Source of the DNA: Eonycteris spelaea
Lineage: Eukaryota > Chordata > Mammalia > Chiroptera > Pteropodidae
Reading direction: 5' to 3'
Assembly: GCA_003508835.1 (NCBI GenBank)
Contig: PUFA01000014.1
Location: forward strand, 3,292,501 to 3,356,500
DNA: 64,000 nucleotides
Position numbers and translations under genes: made by a program. The notes under the pieces were generated by a model. The model was not told the origin of the DNA and searched no databases. It worked only from the letters and a program-made list of their open reading frames with translations. Position 1 is the first letter of the stretch; the number at the start of each line of letters is the position of its first letter. Positions 41,701 to 54,294 of this stretch are shown here, in pieces.

Positions 41701-44700
41701 AGAAAAAAAAACAAAAACAAATTATTTCTGTGTAAATAAACAAAATATTTTACATTAAACAGCCACTTTTAGAACTTAGGGACGTGGCTGCCACTTGTCT
41801 CATTACCTTTTTATGAACACAGTGAACACCCTTACCCAGGTACAAATTCTAAAGTCAGCCAACAAAACTGCTCTAGAAATACCTGTAAATTACCTTAGGG
41901 GGCATGGTTTTAAGAATTCACCCGAGGGTAATGGTTAAGCACACTACGGTTAAAAACCACTGAGCCATTCTAAGAAAGGAACAGAAAGTCTGAAAGTGTG
42001 TCATTTGTTTATTCAACAAATATGGATACTGAGGGCCTGCCAGGTACCAGGTGCCATCACAGAAGAGACAGAAACAAGAATGAAAGGCACAGAGATGACG
42101 GTCCCGGCAGATTCGAGGCTGACGGCAGCAGCAAAGCTAGGACTGCGGGCGGGTGGGTCAGCCCGGCTATTAGAGGCAAGGAGCCTGGGGAAGCCAGAGC
42201 GTCGTCCCAGGTGACATCCTCCCTAGACCATGGTGACAGAGGCGGTAACTCTACCTGGAGCAGGGTCTCAGACCTGTTCCAGGGGAGAGCAAACTTACAA
42301 GCGTGTAGGCTCTGCCTTGAAGGAAAGAGAAAAGATGGACTTCGTCTCTGAGGCCATTTCATTCACACTCCTCAGGCCAGCAGTGGTGGGGGCTGCGCCC
42401 CTGGCCGCCACCGCCCGGGGTCTGGGTAATGGTGCTAACGGAAACAGGTGCCCGGGCAGACGCACTTTGCGAATGCTCATTGAACACATTTCTTGTCTAC
42501 GGAATTCTCAAGCCTTCAATACATATACAGACGCGCTGTGATTTCCCACAGCAAGAATGGCAGAATTCCAAGCTTCTGTGACCACAGAATTCTCTTCTGC
42601 ACATTCTGGAAAGTGATGCTCTAAACCGTCGAGAGGACGCAGGACATGTGCCCACAGCAGCTCCCCTGGGAGCGTCCTGGACAGATCAGAGTTCCTCCAG
42701 GTGCTGAGAGAGCACAGCCCTCTGGAGTACTCACTCTTCTCTGGCCCAAACAATGATGCCTCAGTGTCTGCTCCCACAGTAAATACGTGTGGGTTTCCCA
42801 CGACACACACACACTGAAATGCTAACTTAAGTGTGAGTTTCCGACCTAAACATGTTTAATATACATTACCTGCCCTGTGGATGTTCCAACTGCCATGGTC
42901 AAAGCTCCATTAAACTTCAGCGCAGAGATTGTTGGTAAGCTGTTTATCCTGCAAGGCAAGATATTTGTCTTCCATGTACATACAGCCAAGCCTTCCAAAT
43001 AACAAATTCATTAAGCTTCACTTCAATTCTAAAGGGGAAACTCGTATTTCTAGCCTTCTGCTTAAAAGGCATCTGTAGCCACACTTTCTTAATCAAAATA
43101 AAAAGTAAGCTTCACATATAATCTACTTTAAAAATCTGTAAATAAACTTCTTCAAAAACTGTAAGAAATAATCTCAAAGTATCTACAAACAAAAGCTTCT
43201 GAAAATATAAAATCGATGAAAAAGAATATGACAATATCTTTAATTAAGCCAGGATAAGTTATTTACAGAAACATCCCCTTTTCTGCTTAAAAGAAAATAA
43301 TATTTTACATTCAGGCATGGGCAGACCCATTCCCCTTTTTAAACTCAGCTATGTCAAGGTAAAGCAAAAGACATAGGTCTAAATGGGGACCCCAAAACCT
43401 GCAAAAGTAACAAAGAACATGAACAGTTATGCCATGAATCTAGAATCTGCTGCTCACTCGGCAACCAGACTCTGAGCACAGAAAGCAGCGGTCTGTGGGG
43501 GAAGGGTGCCACACAGCAAGTCGGCAGCGGACGGGTGGTCCTGATTTCAAAACTGACTATGTGTCCTTCAGCCAGGGCCTAGAGCCCGGGCCATGACGAC
43601 TAGCATCCTTGTGTCTCTTGTGCCTCAGGCCTCAGCCTGCAACTCCGAGGAGGCGTCAGTGTAAAGCCCCGAGGCTCCTCGTGCACATCGCCTGCAGTCT
43701 TTTACTCTTCACAATGACTCCCGAACTGATTTTCAGTGCAGTGATGGTATTTTTCTTGCTTATTCAAATTCTTTTGTTTTTTAATAAAATTTTGTCATTT
43801 TCTTCAGATAGGTACTTCAGTTGATTTCTCAGTATTTTACAATTTTTGTTATAAATAAGAACTGTTTCCATTGTATCTTTCTAATTGGATATTGCTGATA
43901 CATATGAAGCCACTGATTTTGTACGTTTATTTGTAACCAATTTACTTAATTCTCATATTAATTCCTATAGTTTTCCAATTGAGTCTATTGGGTTTCTTGG
44001 GCAGATAACCATGTCATCCGCAAATAACGAGCCTGTCCTCCTCTTTCCAATATTTACAGTTATTTCTTCTCTTACTGTATTGGCTCTGCCTTCCAGAACT
44101 CCACTCTGTCAAATACAGAGGTGACACCTTATGTTTGTGTAGGAAAAAATTAAGCTAACATAAAAAAATAAAATCACCTGAAACTCAAGCAGCCAAGAGA
44201 AACTACTTTTAACATTTTGGTACACATTCAGATTTTTTCCCTATGACTACATGTACATCGTATTTTTTTTTTTAATGAAAATGTGATAAAACCCTATAGG
44301 CAATTATATGACTTGCTTTTCCACTTAACAGTATATCCGAAATCTCTTTCCCTAGAAATAAGTATGCTTTTTGCAACAGAACTCTTAATGGCTATGTATG
44401 CCATTGGCTGGCATTTCCTCATCTGTAAAATAAGTACAATAACAGTGCCTACATCAAAGGCTGTTGTTTCGAACATTAAGTAAGCTAATTTATGTAAAGA
44501 ACTCAGAACACCACCTTGCAAATAGAAAATACTATCTGTTAGCTATGATTTCTACCAAACTGTATTTAACCAATCTCCTCAGGCTCTTTCTGATTACAGC
44601 AAATAACCCCCAGGCCGGGGGTCTGACCAGGAGTGTGGCGTGTGCATGCACGTTCATATGCACGGAGAGAACACCTGAGAATACCCGGACCAAAGCGGGC

Positions 44701-47700
44701 AACGGTGGCCACTCTAGTGAGGGGGCGGGCAGGAGGCCTGCACCTCTCATCGATTCAAGCCGCCAGAGGTTTCCATCCCCAAACGTGCTACTTTTCTAAC
44801 GGTTTTAAATGTAAGAAGTGGCAGAGGAACCAGAAAATACCAAAACACTTGCTTCCCTCCCCCTGAGAGCTCAAGCACCTCTTTTTGCTCGTCAACGGCA
44901 GTGGTAGATGCCTGGTTCTGTCACTAGAGCCTACAGAACTGTCAATGTGAATTCCTACAGTGTGTGTGTTTTAATAAAACTCCACAGCAGACCATATAAG
45001 CACAGTATTCTTTGTAGTACTTTAGAAAGGAATCCCATACGGCTTACGCATCTAGTGAGCTTCCACAGGAAAGGATTTTTACACTAAACCATCACAGAAA
45101 CTACCACCTCAAATGTAAGTCGAAAGAATTTTATCCTGAAGCAACTGACTTTAGTTTAAAATGGAAACATCTGTAATATCAGAAGCTGATGAATATTTAA
45201 ACTGCAAATTAACTTCTACTTACTCTGAATCTGCTGTGACGCTGCTTAACGCACAGTCTAAAAGGCCAACTCTACTTCGAGTTCGTGGGGGTCCCAGGCC
45301 TCCAAACTCGACCCTAAGCAACAAAAAAACAGTAATTTTAAATAATGGCTGTTACTAGAAAATTTTTAGATAAATAAAAAAAAAAATAATTAACACATCT
45401 TCTGAAGAATAAGACTTTAACATTTTACAGTATACTCCTTTTAAATGTTAAGTGTTTCACTATGAGATGAGTTTCTTTTATAATAAAAAAGAAAAAAAAT
45501 ATTTGGGAAAAAAGTCCAAAATGTGAAGGGTGACTCTTGACTGGACCCTGGTTTGGTTGGTGGGGTGGAGGGGAGGGGTTGTGACAGACATTTTGGTATA
45601 ACCAGGAAAATTTAAACAGTTAAATATTATTGTATCAGTGTTAACTATTTAATATGTGAAACTATATCAATGTTAAATTTCTTAGGGATGATAACAGTAT
45701 TATGATTTAACAGGGGAAGTCCTTGTTTTTAAGAAAAACAGGAACTATTTAAGGCTAAAATGTCATGTCTGCAACTTATTTTCAAATGGTTCAAAAAACA
45801 TATACTATACACACATATCTTTAAAAAAAGAGAAAGCAAATATGCGAAATGTATTAAGTGATCAGTGAACTAAATTTAAGCTTTTCAGAAGGTGTAAATT
45901 TTTAAAAAATAAAAATCTGAGGGAAAATAAAGCAAAAAAATGAAAAAGAAACCTGCAAACAATGGAGCACGGCATAATCCATTTACCAGAACACTACAGT
46001 CACTCAAGAAGAACGGTAGATGCACATGTACTAGGCACATGTCCACAATCCGTTACATAAAAAAAGTTTATTAAAAAACAGGATGATCCTATTGTCTTGT
46101 AAATGTCTGTACAAAGACAAACCTCTGCGAGGACGCAGAACAATTAACAGTGTTTACCTAAGGAGAAGGTTTGGAGTGGGGCAGAAGAGAACTGCACTTC
46201 TCACTCTTTACCTTCTGTATTGTTTGATGTTACAATGATAAAAACCCATAAACAAACACAAAGATTCAAAAAAAACCGTTCACTATATTAACCCACTCAA
46301 AAGCAAGACCTCAAATACACTTGGAAGGCTAGATCTCACTAACCACTCATTTCCTATTATTACAAATGTGTCTGTCACAAAGATAAATAAAAGAGATTTC
46401 TCATAAATCATATAGCAAGTAATTCTAAATGGTCGAATATTCCATGTCTTCTCAAAACGAGTTAATAGACTTTATGGACATATAAAAGCCACGTTTAAAA
46501 ATTTAAAAATGGGTATGTAGATAAATTCCAGAATAAATACAAAATGGTTTCATAAACCATACTGATTTTCTGTGACCAAAATAGAATATCGCTATTGCTA
46601 AAGCTGCCTCCAACGTACTTCAAAACACAAAAAGCGAGTCCTAAGTCTCTTATTTTAACAACAGCATTACGCTAACTGCCACAGAAGAAATCCAAATCCA
46701 ACATGTCATCAAAATTGATATAAAACTGAATTTTTAAAGTCTGGCCTGCCTATGCATATCAAATTTCGGACCTCCCAACAACCCAGGCATTTCAGCAGGG
46801 CCCGCCTTGGGGCTGGGCAGGGGTCTGACCCCCTCGGCCTCAGGGCGGGCCTTGCAACAGCCCCTAGAACAGCCCCTAGAACAGCCTGCTCTAATACACA
46901 GCTGCCCTTCCCAGCGCAGCCTAGGCTGCTCTGTAAGGACTCTATTTAAAACCCACTTTTTAAAGAAAACGACTTTAAAATTTCACCTTGGGAATCTCAA
47001 ACGTGTAATTAACAAGAGAATGCTTCACTGGCCTGATTTAGACATGACAGCATTATAACACATCAACATAGTTTTATATATTTCCATTAAATCAACATCA
47101 TGTGTCCCATTTCAAATCTTGATCTCTTAACATAAAAATATTTTCAGTAAAAAGACCTAAATTTCATCCACGTGGGATTGGTTTAATAAACTATAGGGCC
47201 TTCAAACAATGAAATCCTGTACACCTGTTTGAAAACATTAGTTTAACGTTATACAAATTATAAGTACTAGTATATACAAATGCACATTTATTATATACCA
47301 TATTATGTTTAAAAAAAGCAAATGGAGAACCACAGTATAATTTCATTTTTGTAAAAATCTTTAAAAAAATGTCACTAACATATATGCATATCGCATATAC
47401 ATAGAAAAAACCCCAAAAGGATAAATGTGCAAACCATTAGAGTTACCTCTGGGGCAGAGGATTTGGTGGCTGAAGGGCACAGAGGACACATTTTTATAAT
47501 CTGTTTCTGACGCACTTGTCTTTTTTTTTTCTATGAGTAGTTAACCACATTGTAATTTAAAGTGCTAATCGAGAAAAACAGTTGACAAATCCGAAGAACA
47601 CCGATTCCAGGTAGAGTAGTTTAAAAGGAAAACGTGGTGTGCGTATTGAATGCTACCATCCGGGATGTCTGGATCTCAAGCCCACGCGCCTTTACAGCTT

Positions 47701-50700
47701 ACAGTGTTCCCACACAGCTTGTTTCACGTGCCTCTCACCAGCACCTCTATGAAGTCGGCAAGGTAAGTATGTCTCCGGCCACAGGGAAAGTAATTCAGTA
47801 ATGAGCAGGAGAGAGCTGAGACTCCGACATGCTGCCTCCTGTTAAGAACAAGGTGGCTGTCACGCTGCTCCCCAGAAGCTAGGATCCAGCAGGGACTTGC
47901 ATCAGGCTTCCCATGGTCAATGTCGGCACGTGCCACATCAGACGCTTTATGGGGCACGGCTGCAGACACAGAAGAGCTGAGTCCTGTGTGCCCCTCTACG
48001 ATGTGCCACCAAACAAGCCAACTGGAGTTTCCTGTTGCTACATGAGCACTCGGCCCCGATGAACCGAGCCAGTATCTTTAAATAAAACTCCATTCACTAT
48101 CAACTATAAGACAACGATTTAAAAAGATGACGTCAACGTATGCTTACCTCTACTGTTCCTGTGGCAAACAAGCCATGCACTGAATTTATGTCACACACAT
48201 TATTCTCCCTAAAACAGTAAAGCAATGAGGAAGAAAGTATTAGCATGACTTGAGGGGGAGGGATAATCTAAACTTTCTAAATAAGAGTCAACCCAATTCT
48301 GCAGAGAAAGGAGACATGCAGATGCAGATTCTTACTTAACTACATATGAAAACCACCAAGGCATGAAAGGGTTAAGTGCTTGGTATGCAGCCACCAGAGT
48401 TTCTGCTCCCCAGGGTGACGCTCTGCCAGTGGATGATGCGGAAGGATGCGAAAAGGAAGGACTTCCTTCTGAATTTCTATTCCAGGTTCATTCTACTTCC
48501 TCAATATATCTTCTCCCAAGGCAAAAAGTACACAAGCTATAACACTGCCAACCCTGAGGCTTAACTAGGCGAGGCCTCACTTTCTTTTACTGTGATGTTC
48601 GGCACAGAGTCCAGTTTACAAGACACCAACTACAGCTGTTATTATAAACAGGAAACGATGTGGCTAAAAAGCAAACTCTTATTATTCAAAAATGCATCAC
48701 AAAGTTAACATTTTTTAAAGAAAATAAGAGCATTTCATGCCAATGTGAAAACAAAGAATTCACCTAGTTTTTATCACTTTTTCTTTCAACCTTTAAAACC
48801 CTTTCAAAGAAATAAGAAAAATTCAACAAGTTCTTTATGTACATGGATGAGAAGTGTTCCACCTTCTGCCCCTTACTAGCTGTGTGACTGACCTTGGACA
48901 AGCTACTTACCCTGAGTCTCAGCTGCCCTATCTGTAAAATGGAGATAATAGTACCTACTGTAAAATTTGTTATAAGTTTAAAATGAATCAATATATATAA
49001 AATACTAATGCCTGGCATAGTAAGTGCTTTCACTATTACTGTTGTAATGTTGTTACTTAACATTATTATGACATTCGTCCCCGAAGCATTTTTCTTTAAA
49101 TAAAAGTGTAGACTATAATGTATGATAAAAGGAAAACTTGAAAAAAAACTTAAATTTTTGCTAGCAAAAACATAAAAATTAAAAATTTTAAATGGTCTTC
49201 CCAGTTAATTCAAAATTTCTCCACAAGAAAAAAAGTCACAAAACAAAATCATGAATGAAAATCTAAAGAACACAAAAAATAATGAAAAGGTGGATTTTAA
49301 AAATTAAAAATTTTAAGACATCACCAGTCTTTTAGAGAATTTTTTTAAGAAAAAAACTGAACAGTGCTCTCTTCATGAAGTAGCCCAGGGCGGCGCCTGA
49401 ATGCAACCCGGACGATGACAATTGAGCTTCTGGCGCCATCTCCTGGCCAAAATGAACACAGCGGCAATCTTTAAAAGACACTCACGCGGCATCAGTTTGA
49501 AGAGGTTTAGGTAGCGTCCTTGTTCCAAGTTTAATCTATAAACTTCGGAGCTGCAAAGTAATGCACAAAGTGAAAAACCTGGTTCAAGGAAATATAGATT
49601 TTAGAAATATATATACATATGTCACTCATAAGGCATCACTTCCCTTTGTAAAACTAATAGAGAAATGTACTCTAAACCTAAAAAATATTCATCTTATTTG
49701 TGACTTTGTTCATGTATAAAAGTTAATCACTCATGTGCCAAGGAATTGGTATAGTCATTAGGTAGACTATTATCTACTAATAACACGGATAGAATACAAG
49801 ATCAAAAATGTATCTATATGTGTATACGAGAAAAGACGAGAAGGAAATAAAATCAAACGCTAATAAGGGCTTCCTTTGGGTGGCATAATTATGTTTTCTT
49901 CCTTTAATCTTTTTTATATTTTCCCAATTTTCTAAAATTGAAACGTATTATTTTTACAATCATATAAGAAGGTAGCATTTAAGAATAAAAAGTTTTTAAA
50001 TGCCAAGTAATGAGGCTAAGAAACTGACTTTGCCACCAGTGTAACCCATTAGGCTCCCCATGGTTCTCTCTAGATTTAGAGCAACATGCAAATATGAGTC
50101 GAAGATGCAAGTCCTAAAAGAACTGGTCGCTTTGGAACCACATCTTGTGAGCAAGAGAAAGGCAGGGATCGTGTGTCTTATTCCCTTAATTGTTAAGAAC
50201 AGAAGTTGTGTAGGGAGGTGGAAAGACAAAACAAAAGGTGATTAGACCCCATACCTTGCGCCGACAAAGTACAAGTCACAGGATGGATAATGGTAAGAGA
50301 AATCTCTCCCAAACTTTGGTATTCTGGTTTTGTAGTAAAAACCTGATTGTGAATGGAATTCAATGTATCTGTCATTATGTAAGAAGACGATCTGAAAATT
50401 AAATGAGAAAATTAGTTTGCCAGGTTTCTAGGTAAAGTATTTATTAGGTCATCACTGAAACTGGCAAAATAAGAAAAACTCTGATCTTTCTCTCTGTAAA
50501 ACACACATGTGAATACACACCTTTCCATCACGATTAACAATTGTGATTAAGAACCGAACCTCTCCAGTGGTGACTTACTGCCTTCCTGCATCCTGGATAG
50601 TTTTTCGGCAAACCTTACTTCTAACTAAGAGACTTAAACCCAATGCCCTTCATTTATCTGGCACCAACACTCAACAACCTAGAACTCTGTTCAGTAACCA

Positions 50701-53700
50701 ATGAGTAATTGACTATTTTACTTAAAAATACATTTCAATCATCTCACACAGGGATTGAAAAACTTGCATAAACTGAACTTTAATGCATTACGAAGGTATC
50801 TTTAAACTCTGCAGATGGTGTTTAAAAGCAAATTTATCGATATCTAGGTCAAAAACATTATAAAATTACATATCGCAAAACACATGACAAATGGCTACCA
50901 TGGGCAAAAGGATAAAATGTTCTCCATGGTTTCCAGAACTGAAGACAATATATAAAGCCATCGGCTTAGAAAATTTTCCTTCAAGATAACATCTGACATC
51001 ACTATACAGATAAGGTTTTATATGTGATATGGAAAATTAATTTTGATATTAGACTGACCAATGGCTCTCACAGTTGTTTTAAAAGATACTACGTATGTAT
51101 CATATAGGTGACAAACTGAAAATATGCTAATAGAAAATGACAGATTTTATTTTACTAACATATATCCATTTTTAATTTAATGATAAGGAAACCATAAAAA
51201 TAGTTATAAAAATAAATTCCATTCATTCATATCTTGAAGATAGCTAGTACAAACTAATCAAACATACCTTTGAATAGTCATCAGACAAAGTTTCAAAGGT
51301 GACAACTGGAAAATAAGAAATAGTAGGAAAAAATACAATTATCAATCCATGTTTTTAATAAAAATGCAAGCTTGATGCAAAGATACTAATTCAACACAAA
51401 ATTATATAAAAATGCTGGGTGTTTCTTCTGGATTTTTTGCCTCTATATAAACCGAGAACAAAGTTGCCATATTATGTTGCCCCCAAAACACCAATTGGAA
51501 AATGAAAACCTTTATAATTTCTTAATACGGATCAACTAGATTTCTCCGGAACTGAAACGAATTAAAAAATAGATAAATTCACAAAACATAATGATTTGTA
51601 AATTTTGCCATGGTTTTTCTGAGAAGTTCAAAATAAAAGACATTAAGGAACATTCAAAAATTGCTTTAAAAAGGTAATAGTAATTTTTTACTCATTCACA
51701 ATATATTTTCTAAACAAAAATAGTGACAACAGTTGTTATTAGCAGCACATGGAGGTTTTTTTAAAGGGTGAAACAACAGGCTACATATCCTACTGCTTCC
51801 CCACCCCCCCATCTCAATCATGAAGTCCCCTGATAAAAATACCTAAACGTTTCCATTTCAACCTGCCCTCCACGGTAGGCAGAATTCTGAGAATGAGCCC
51901 CACTGACCTTTCCCCTTGTATAGCCCCCTCCTCTGGAGAGTGTGGGTGGGGAATCTGAGAATGCGACGAGACACTGTTCCCATAATTACATCGCACTGTA
52001 TTGCAAAGGGGAGATTTATAATCACATGCGTTTTCTCCGGCTGGCAGGAGAAGAGGAAGTCGGAAGGGGAACAAGGACCCAAAGACCTGTTGCTGGTTTG
52101 AGGGTGAAGGAGACCTGGTGACAGGGAATATAACAGCCCTGAGAAGCTGAGAGTGGCCCCAGGCTGACAGCCACCGAAGTGGGATGGGAGTCCTACAACA
52201 GTTGCTTCCTGCAGACAACTTGAGCGTCTGCAAGCGGATTCTCGCCCAGAGCCTCTAGTAAAGAGTCCCACCGGGCTGACACCTTGAGTTCAGCCCTGAG
52301 CAAGTACACAGAGCCTGGACGGACTTCACCTATGGAGCTGTGAGCTAATAAATGGACGTTTATGGTACGTCATTACACAGCAAAGAAAACTAATACATAA
52401 CCCATTCCCGTTTTAACAAGCAGAAAAGCAGCCAAATATAAAAAGCTATTTTCATGAATTCAAATTGAACTTCTTACTTACCTTCTGAATCTAAACACCT
52501 TTCAAACTTCAAGGATAATTGATAGGTGTCATAGCATCGAACCCGAGGTTTGTATGTTCCTACAAAAAAATTAATGTGTTGTAAAACCTAAAGGGCATAC
52601 TTTTCATTGTCAATATCCTGCAGGTATATTGATATATACTTTTTTTCGAGGTAAGCAGGACTCACTAGAACCATATCAAAGGAGAAGAATCTAGAAGCAG
52701 TCCTCCCCAACATCCCAAGGAGAAAATGAGCAAGGGATATAAACAAGCAATATATAGAAAATGAAATATAAAGAACTAATATACCTCACACTCTAACAAA
52801 GCACATTAAAACAAAATGGTTTTTGTTCATCAGAAAGGTGCGGATGAAAAGATGGTGAACACGGTGTTGGTGAGGGTGTTAAGCACACTCACACACCGTT
52901 GGCGACCAGTGTAAATTGTTACAATGTCTTTGGAGAACCATCTGACAATATCTGTAAACTATACAATGTTTACACATCTTGAATCTGGATTCTAACTTTT
53001 GCAAATTTCTCCTAAAGAAACACATGCAGAAGTGTACCAAAGACATGAAGAATGTTGGCTGCTGTATTGTTTACAAATGGCCAAAAACTGAAAGCAAATA
53101 AAACGTCCTCTGATAGGAAATGACTAAACAAACAATGGTCAATCATCGTACCGCTCATAAAGAGGGTGACACAGACCTGCAACCACCACCTACCGGCACG
53201 GACAGCTGCGAAGAGCAATGCTGCGTGTCGCTCAGAGAGCCTGGTGAGCTCAGAAAGGGCGCACAACGAGGCCCCATTTTTGTGAAACTCAACAGTGATA
53301 ATGTTAGGATTTTTGTACAGAAAAAATTTGGAGAAATAAGCAGTGATTATTATCTATGTAAGTTGCAACATTTAGTCAGCCTTCATATTGTTTATGTATT
53401 TTTATAATGTTTGCATTTTATATTAGTTTATCATGTTTGCAAATCAGGAAAAGAAAAAGACAGACTTCTAAAACCAATACAGTGATATTGAAAAAGAACT
53501 GAAGTAGTCCTAATGTTTGCCGGCACATACAAAAGCCCCAATCTCATTTTAAAAATAGCAGAGGATATGAATGTACACACGTACACATCCACGCAGTCCA
53601 CGCGCCCTCACGACGGGCTCAGTTCTGAGAAGTGGGAGGAGAGCTCATCGCTGTGTGACCGTGCCAGAGCGCACGTGCACACACCGCGGCCGACAACTGT

Positions 53701-54257
53701 GACTGCGCGTGCCGCACCTCATGCCACGGACAGCGAGCAGTTTGTGCCACCGGCATCAGCACAGACACGTGAGCGATGTGGTGTGCCATGACGTTGCAAT
53801 GGCTAGGACATCGCAGCTGACAGGAACTGTCGGCTCTATTATAATCATAGGGGACCACGGTACGTCACTGACCAAAACACCGTGATGTGGCACGTGACTA
53901 AATATAGGATACATGTTACACATTAGCATATATGTTGTTATATGTTAGTATAAATGTCATATGTATAGTACATACAATAGTGTATATTATATAATATGTA
54001 ATTATTTATATATATAAAGTTTGTTAAACTGTATTTTATATATGTTCTAAACACAAAACTGAAAACTAAGAAGGTGGATAGTGTTAATACTGAGACGACC
54101 GTTAACACAGAGTAAGACGCTGGCATGCAGATGTATAAAAGTTGTCAAATAAGAGAGTAGTTGGAGAAGGGATACAGATGGATAGCGTTAAGCCAGCAAA
54201 TAAATGTGGGCAATACACAGGATGGAGAGATATATATATCCATATATATGTGTATTT

Positions 54258-54294
<37 letters not shown>

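Larger units (their letters stand above)
45314..48147. other. NOL10 intron 8
   Basis: Mostly AT-rich, with L1M 3' tails, a 12-bp tandem repeat, a possible MIR and a small GC-rich patch near 46800. No gene recognised. Confidence 0.6.

Noticed and set aside
51814..52271. Minus-strand ORFs of 139 and 137 codons
   Set aside because: Antisense readings of a noncoding MLT1 LTR.
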